This document shows positions 61,488 to 64,000 of a stretch of 64,000 bases of DNA, one piece after another; positions within the stretch are counted from its first letter, which is position 1; each line of letters starts with the position of its first letter. The notes under the pieces are model-generated. The model saw only the letters and a list, made by a program, of their open reading frames with translations, ran no database searches and was not told the DNA's origin. This DNA is from Lytechinus variegatus (lineage: Eukaryota; Echinodermata; Echinoidea; Temnopleuroida; Toxopneustidae). The DNA lies in the NCBI RefSeq assembly GCF_018143015.1, contig NC_054746.1, positions 44,176,701-44,240,700 on the forward strand, given 5' to 3'. Both the position numbers and the translations under genes were made by a program.

Positions 61488-62356
61488 GCAGAATGTAGCA
61501 GCATGAATAGCTGTAACATCTGACCACCGACACAAGGGTCTGAAGGAGGGACGCCCATGGCAACAGGGCTGGCCGACCTCACCTTCGACCTCTTCTTCTT
61601 CGCGGCCTCCGCCGGTGTGGCCGGGGCAGAAGAAGGCACAAGAGGCACGGGTGATTTCTTACGATTTGCCGCCCCTGGCAGGGCGGCCGTCAACAACGAA
61701 ACTTCACCCGAATCTGACGGGGTCAGATTGTGGTCACAGTCTGATGTGTGACGCCTCTCGCGGTAGCAGAATGTAGCAGCATGAATAGCTGTAACATCTG
61801 ACCACCGACACAAGGGTCTGAAGGAGGAACGCCCATGGCAGCAGGGCTGGCCAACCTCTCCTTCGACCTCTTCTTCTTCTTCTCTTTCTGCGGGCTCCGC
61901 CGGCGTGGCCGGGGCAGAAGAAGGCATGAGAGGCACGGGTGATTTCTTACGATTTGCCGCCCCTGGCAGGGCGGCCGCCGACAATGAAACTTCACCCGAA
62001 TCTGACGGGGTCAGATTGTGGTCACAGCCCGATGTGTGACGCCTCTCGGTAGCAGAATATAGCAGCATAACATGTATGACTGTAACATCTGGCCACCGAT
62101 AAGAGGGTCTGAAGGAGGAATGCCCATGGCAACAGGGCTGGCCGACCTCTCCTTCGACCTCTTCTTCTTCTTCTTATTTTGCGGGCTCCGCCGGCGTGGC
62201 CGGAGCAGAAGAAGGCACAAGAGGCACGGGTGATCTCTTACGATTTGCCGCCCCTGGCAGGGCGGCCGCCAACAACGAAACTTCACCCGAATCTGACGGG
62301 GTCAGATTGTGGTCACGATCAGATTGTGGTTACAGTCTGTGTGACGCCTCTCGCGG
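61488..62356. repeat. Three tandem copies of a 278-286-bp unit
   Basis: Units start at about 61488, 61766 and 62052 with GCAGAAT(G/A)TAGCAGCAT. Each contains GGGTCTGAAGGAGG, CCCATGGCA(A/G)CAGGGCTGGCC, CCCCTGGCAGGGCGGCCG and TCTGACGGGGTCAGATTGTG. On the minus strand they encode repeats of NLTPSDSGEVSL and GAANRKKSPVPL; one frame spans two copies. Length variation between copies sits mainly in a CTTCTT run. Confidence 0.88.
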
Positions 62357-62989
62357 TCAGGGGCTGGGCGATCTCTCCCGATGCTGTCAACGGAGGACGA
62401 CTTATACGGCAGAGATCCTGACCTGTGCCGGGGGGAGAGAACCGCACTCTCCCTCCGGACTTCTGGTGACCCGGTAGCCGGTGGGTCGCATAGCCCTATG
62501 GGTGCTGCGGCGGCAGGACCTAGTTTAGGCTTGGAAGCCTTGGCTACCACTTTTTCCTTTGTCCGAGACCGTGGCACCACAGTCTCGGCCTTCCTTCTCT
62601 TAGCATCCGACCGCAAATTCGGAATGCTGATCGACGCACCCTCATACTCACCGCCGCTGGGCGCTCACCGCGGCGTCCCTCCTGCTCGCCTGGAGGCGGC
62701 CGACTTCTGTAACTTGCAATCGGGGCGGTCCCCGTGGAGGGCACCAGGTCCTCTGGGGCTGTGTTAGTCCCATTCAAAGATACCTCTCTCTACCCTGAAA
62801 AAGGAAAAACAAGAATTTTTCTTTTTCTTTTTTTTTTTTTTTTACAAAGATCTCGCTTAGATTAAAAGTGGAGACCGGAGTGGTCTTTCCCTCCTCCTAA
62901 AAGGAGTTTGTTTGAGCAAACAGAACAAAACAAGAGGGGAGGGGTAGGGAGGAAGAAGAACCTAAGAATAGTTTAGGTATCTGCCTGTA

Positions 62990-63490
62990 AGAAAAAGGAG
63001 GTCGGAGACTTTGAAAAAAGAAACTCCTACAAGGTTCCCCTACTATATTCTCTTTTTTTTTTGTGCCCGAAGGAAAAATTCGAAACAAAAATTCAAAAAT
63101 GAATGCAAGTTCAGAAGAGAACGAAGTTTCCACCTGCGAAGAAACACAAAAACAAGCATTTCAGAGCAGGAAGAAAAGGGATTGAGAGACAAATAATTCC
63201 AGATAAGAGAAATTTTACGATAATTTCCAAGAGGAAAAAAAAAAAAAAAAAAGTAACCTCCTGTGGAAAGGTAAAGAAATTCAGAACAGGAGGAAGGAGG
63301 AACGTCTCTAGTAACGATTCCAAGAGGAAGAACGACACAGTAAATCCTCAAAGGGAATCGTAGAGCCCGCCTGTCGAAATAAAAAAAAATATATAAGACT
63401 AGGAGGGAAGAGGGAATTGAACGAAGAAAACAATTCCGGGACAGGTCAAAAAAATTTCTAACAGGAAGGAGACCCCACCTGTAAAGAACA

Positions 63491-63526
<36 letters not shown>

Positions 63527-63980
63527 GGGGGATTGAATAACCAAACAATCATCAGGTATAATTGCGTAAGCCGAATTAAACAATCCCCGAAGCGTCTGTG
63601 AATAAAATATTAATCAAGAATTTTATTCAGAACAGAAAGGAAAAGGAATTGAGCTTTAGGATGCGCCTGTGAATAAAATATCAATCAAGAAATTTATTCA
63701 GAACAGAAGGAAAAGGAATTGAGCTTTAAGATCCGCCTGTGAATAAAATATCAATCAAGAAATTTATTCAGAACAAAAGGAAAAGGAAATTGAGCTTTAA
63801 GATCCGCCTGTGAATAAAATATCAATTAAGAAATTTATTCAGAACAGAAAGGAAAGAGAATTGAAGAATTAATCAATCAATAATCAATCGAAAATCTTAA
63901 TAAATCAATTCCAGAAAGCAAGGAAGGAACAGAGTTGAAGATCCCAACCTGCAAAAAGAAATAACAATAACACCCTCGAC
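62990..63980 (-). repeat. Array of splice-acceptor-like units
   Basis: On the minus strand, pyrimidine tracts ending in CAGG recur about ten times. Examples are TTTTGCAGGTTGG (63950), TATTCACAGGCGGATC (three copies, plus a CACAGACG variant, between 63590 and 63815), TTCTTTACAGGTGGGG (63478), TCGACAGGCGGG (63373), CCACAGGAGG (63264) and CTTCGCAGGTGG (63137). The four copies at 63595-63880 are clear 70-72-bp tandem units; the others are longer and diverged. A poly-T run lies at 63492-63523 on the plus strand. Confidence 0.65.
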
Positions 63981-64000
63981 AACAAAGTGTAGAGGCTGTC

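Larger units (their letters stand above)
57644..64000 (-). mobile_element. Large GC-rich element of uncertain family (possibly DIRS-type), partial
   Basis: Composition shifts abruptly to GC/CpG-rich at about 57690, unlike the rest of the window. Coding-like stretches lie mostly on the minus strand and are Pro/Arg/Ser-rich, gag-like in character. No reverse transcriptase, integrase or recombinase motif was recognised. Inverted plus direct terminal repeats at the left end recall DIRS-like retroelements, but a DNA transposon or multicopy non-coding repeat is equally possible. It looks broken and continues past the window edge. It lies in the intron upstream of the visible atlastin exons. Confidence 0.35.

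Overview
The window is animal nuclear DNA: AT-rich, with split genes (GT-AG introns), long introns, many poly-G/poly-C tracts, and dense LINE, tRNA-SINE and MITE debris. The gene set and repeat style suggest a marine invertebrate deuterostome, most likely an echinoderm. That placement is inference; no species marker is present.

Four host genes are supported. (1) galm, galactose mutarotase, + strand, seven coding exons from 15438 to 21685; it looks complete at 341 aa. (2) hhat, a hedgehog-acyltransferase-type MBOAT enzyme, - strand, eleven coding exons from 34384 down to 25588; all splice phases agree and give 543 aa. (3) tmem187, a multi-pass membrane protein, - strand, a single coding exon 41621 to 40791, 276 aa. 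(4) The 3' two thirds of an atlastin (ER-fusion GTPase), - strand, seven exons from 57615 to 52903; its N-terminal GTPase exons lie beyond the right edge or are missing. galm and hhat converge, while hhat, tmem187 and atlastin share a strand. I see no functional link among them.

Region by region: 1-15.4 kb has no recognisable host gene. It holds LINE fragments, an inverted pair of minisatellites, a Tc1/mariner-like element nested inside another inverted-repeat element with a readable TA target site, and a hAT-like element with an 8-bp target duplication. 15.4-21.7 kb is galm, with MITEs in its introns. 21.7-25.6 kb is the convergent 3' zone with a palindromic TTAA MITE. 25.6-37 kb is hhat, with a composite tandem-repeat element near its 5' end. 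37-42.6 kb is low-complexity sequence, a SINE and tmem187. 43.05-45.9 kb is a 5'-truncated but otherwise open LINE with a tRNA-derived SINE in its 3' region. 46-52.9 kb is repeats and probable atlastin 3' UTR. 57.63-64 kb is a GC-rich block unlike the rest. It carries a 60-bp inverted repeat beside an atlastin exon, a threefold repeat with antisense coding potential, and an array of splice-acceptor-like motifs. It is probably one large mobile element of uncertain family that runs off the window.

I found no clear evidence of a wholly new biological system. The most unusual signals are the splice-site-like architecture of the 57.6-64 kb block, the nested transposons with preserved target sites, and the inverted-repeat-bounded minisatellite at hhat.
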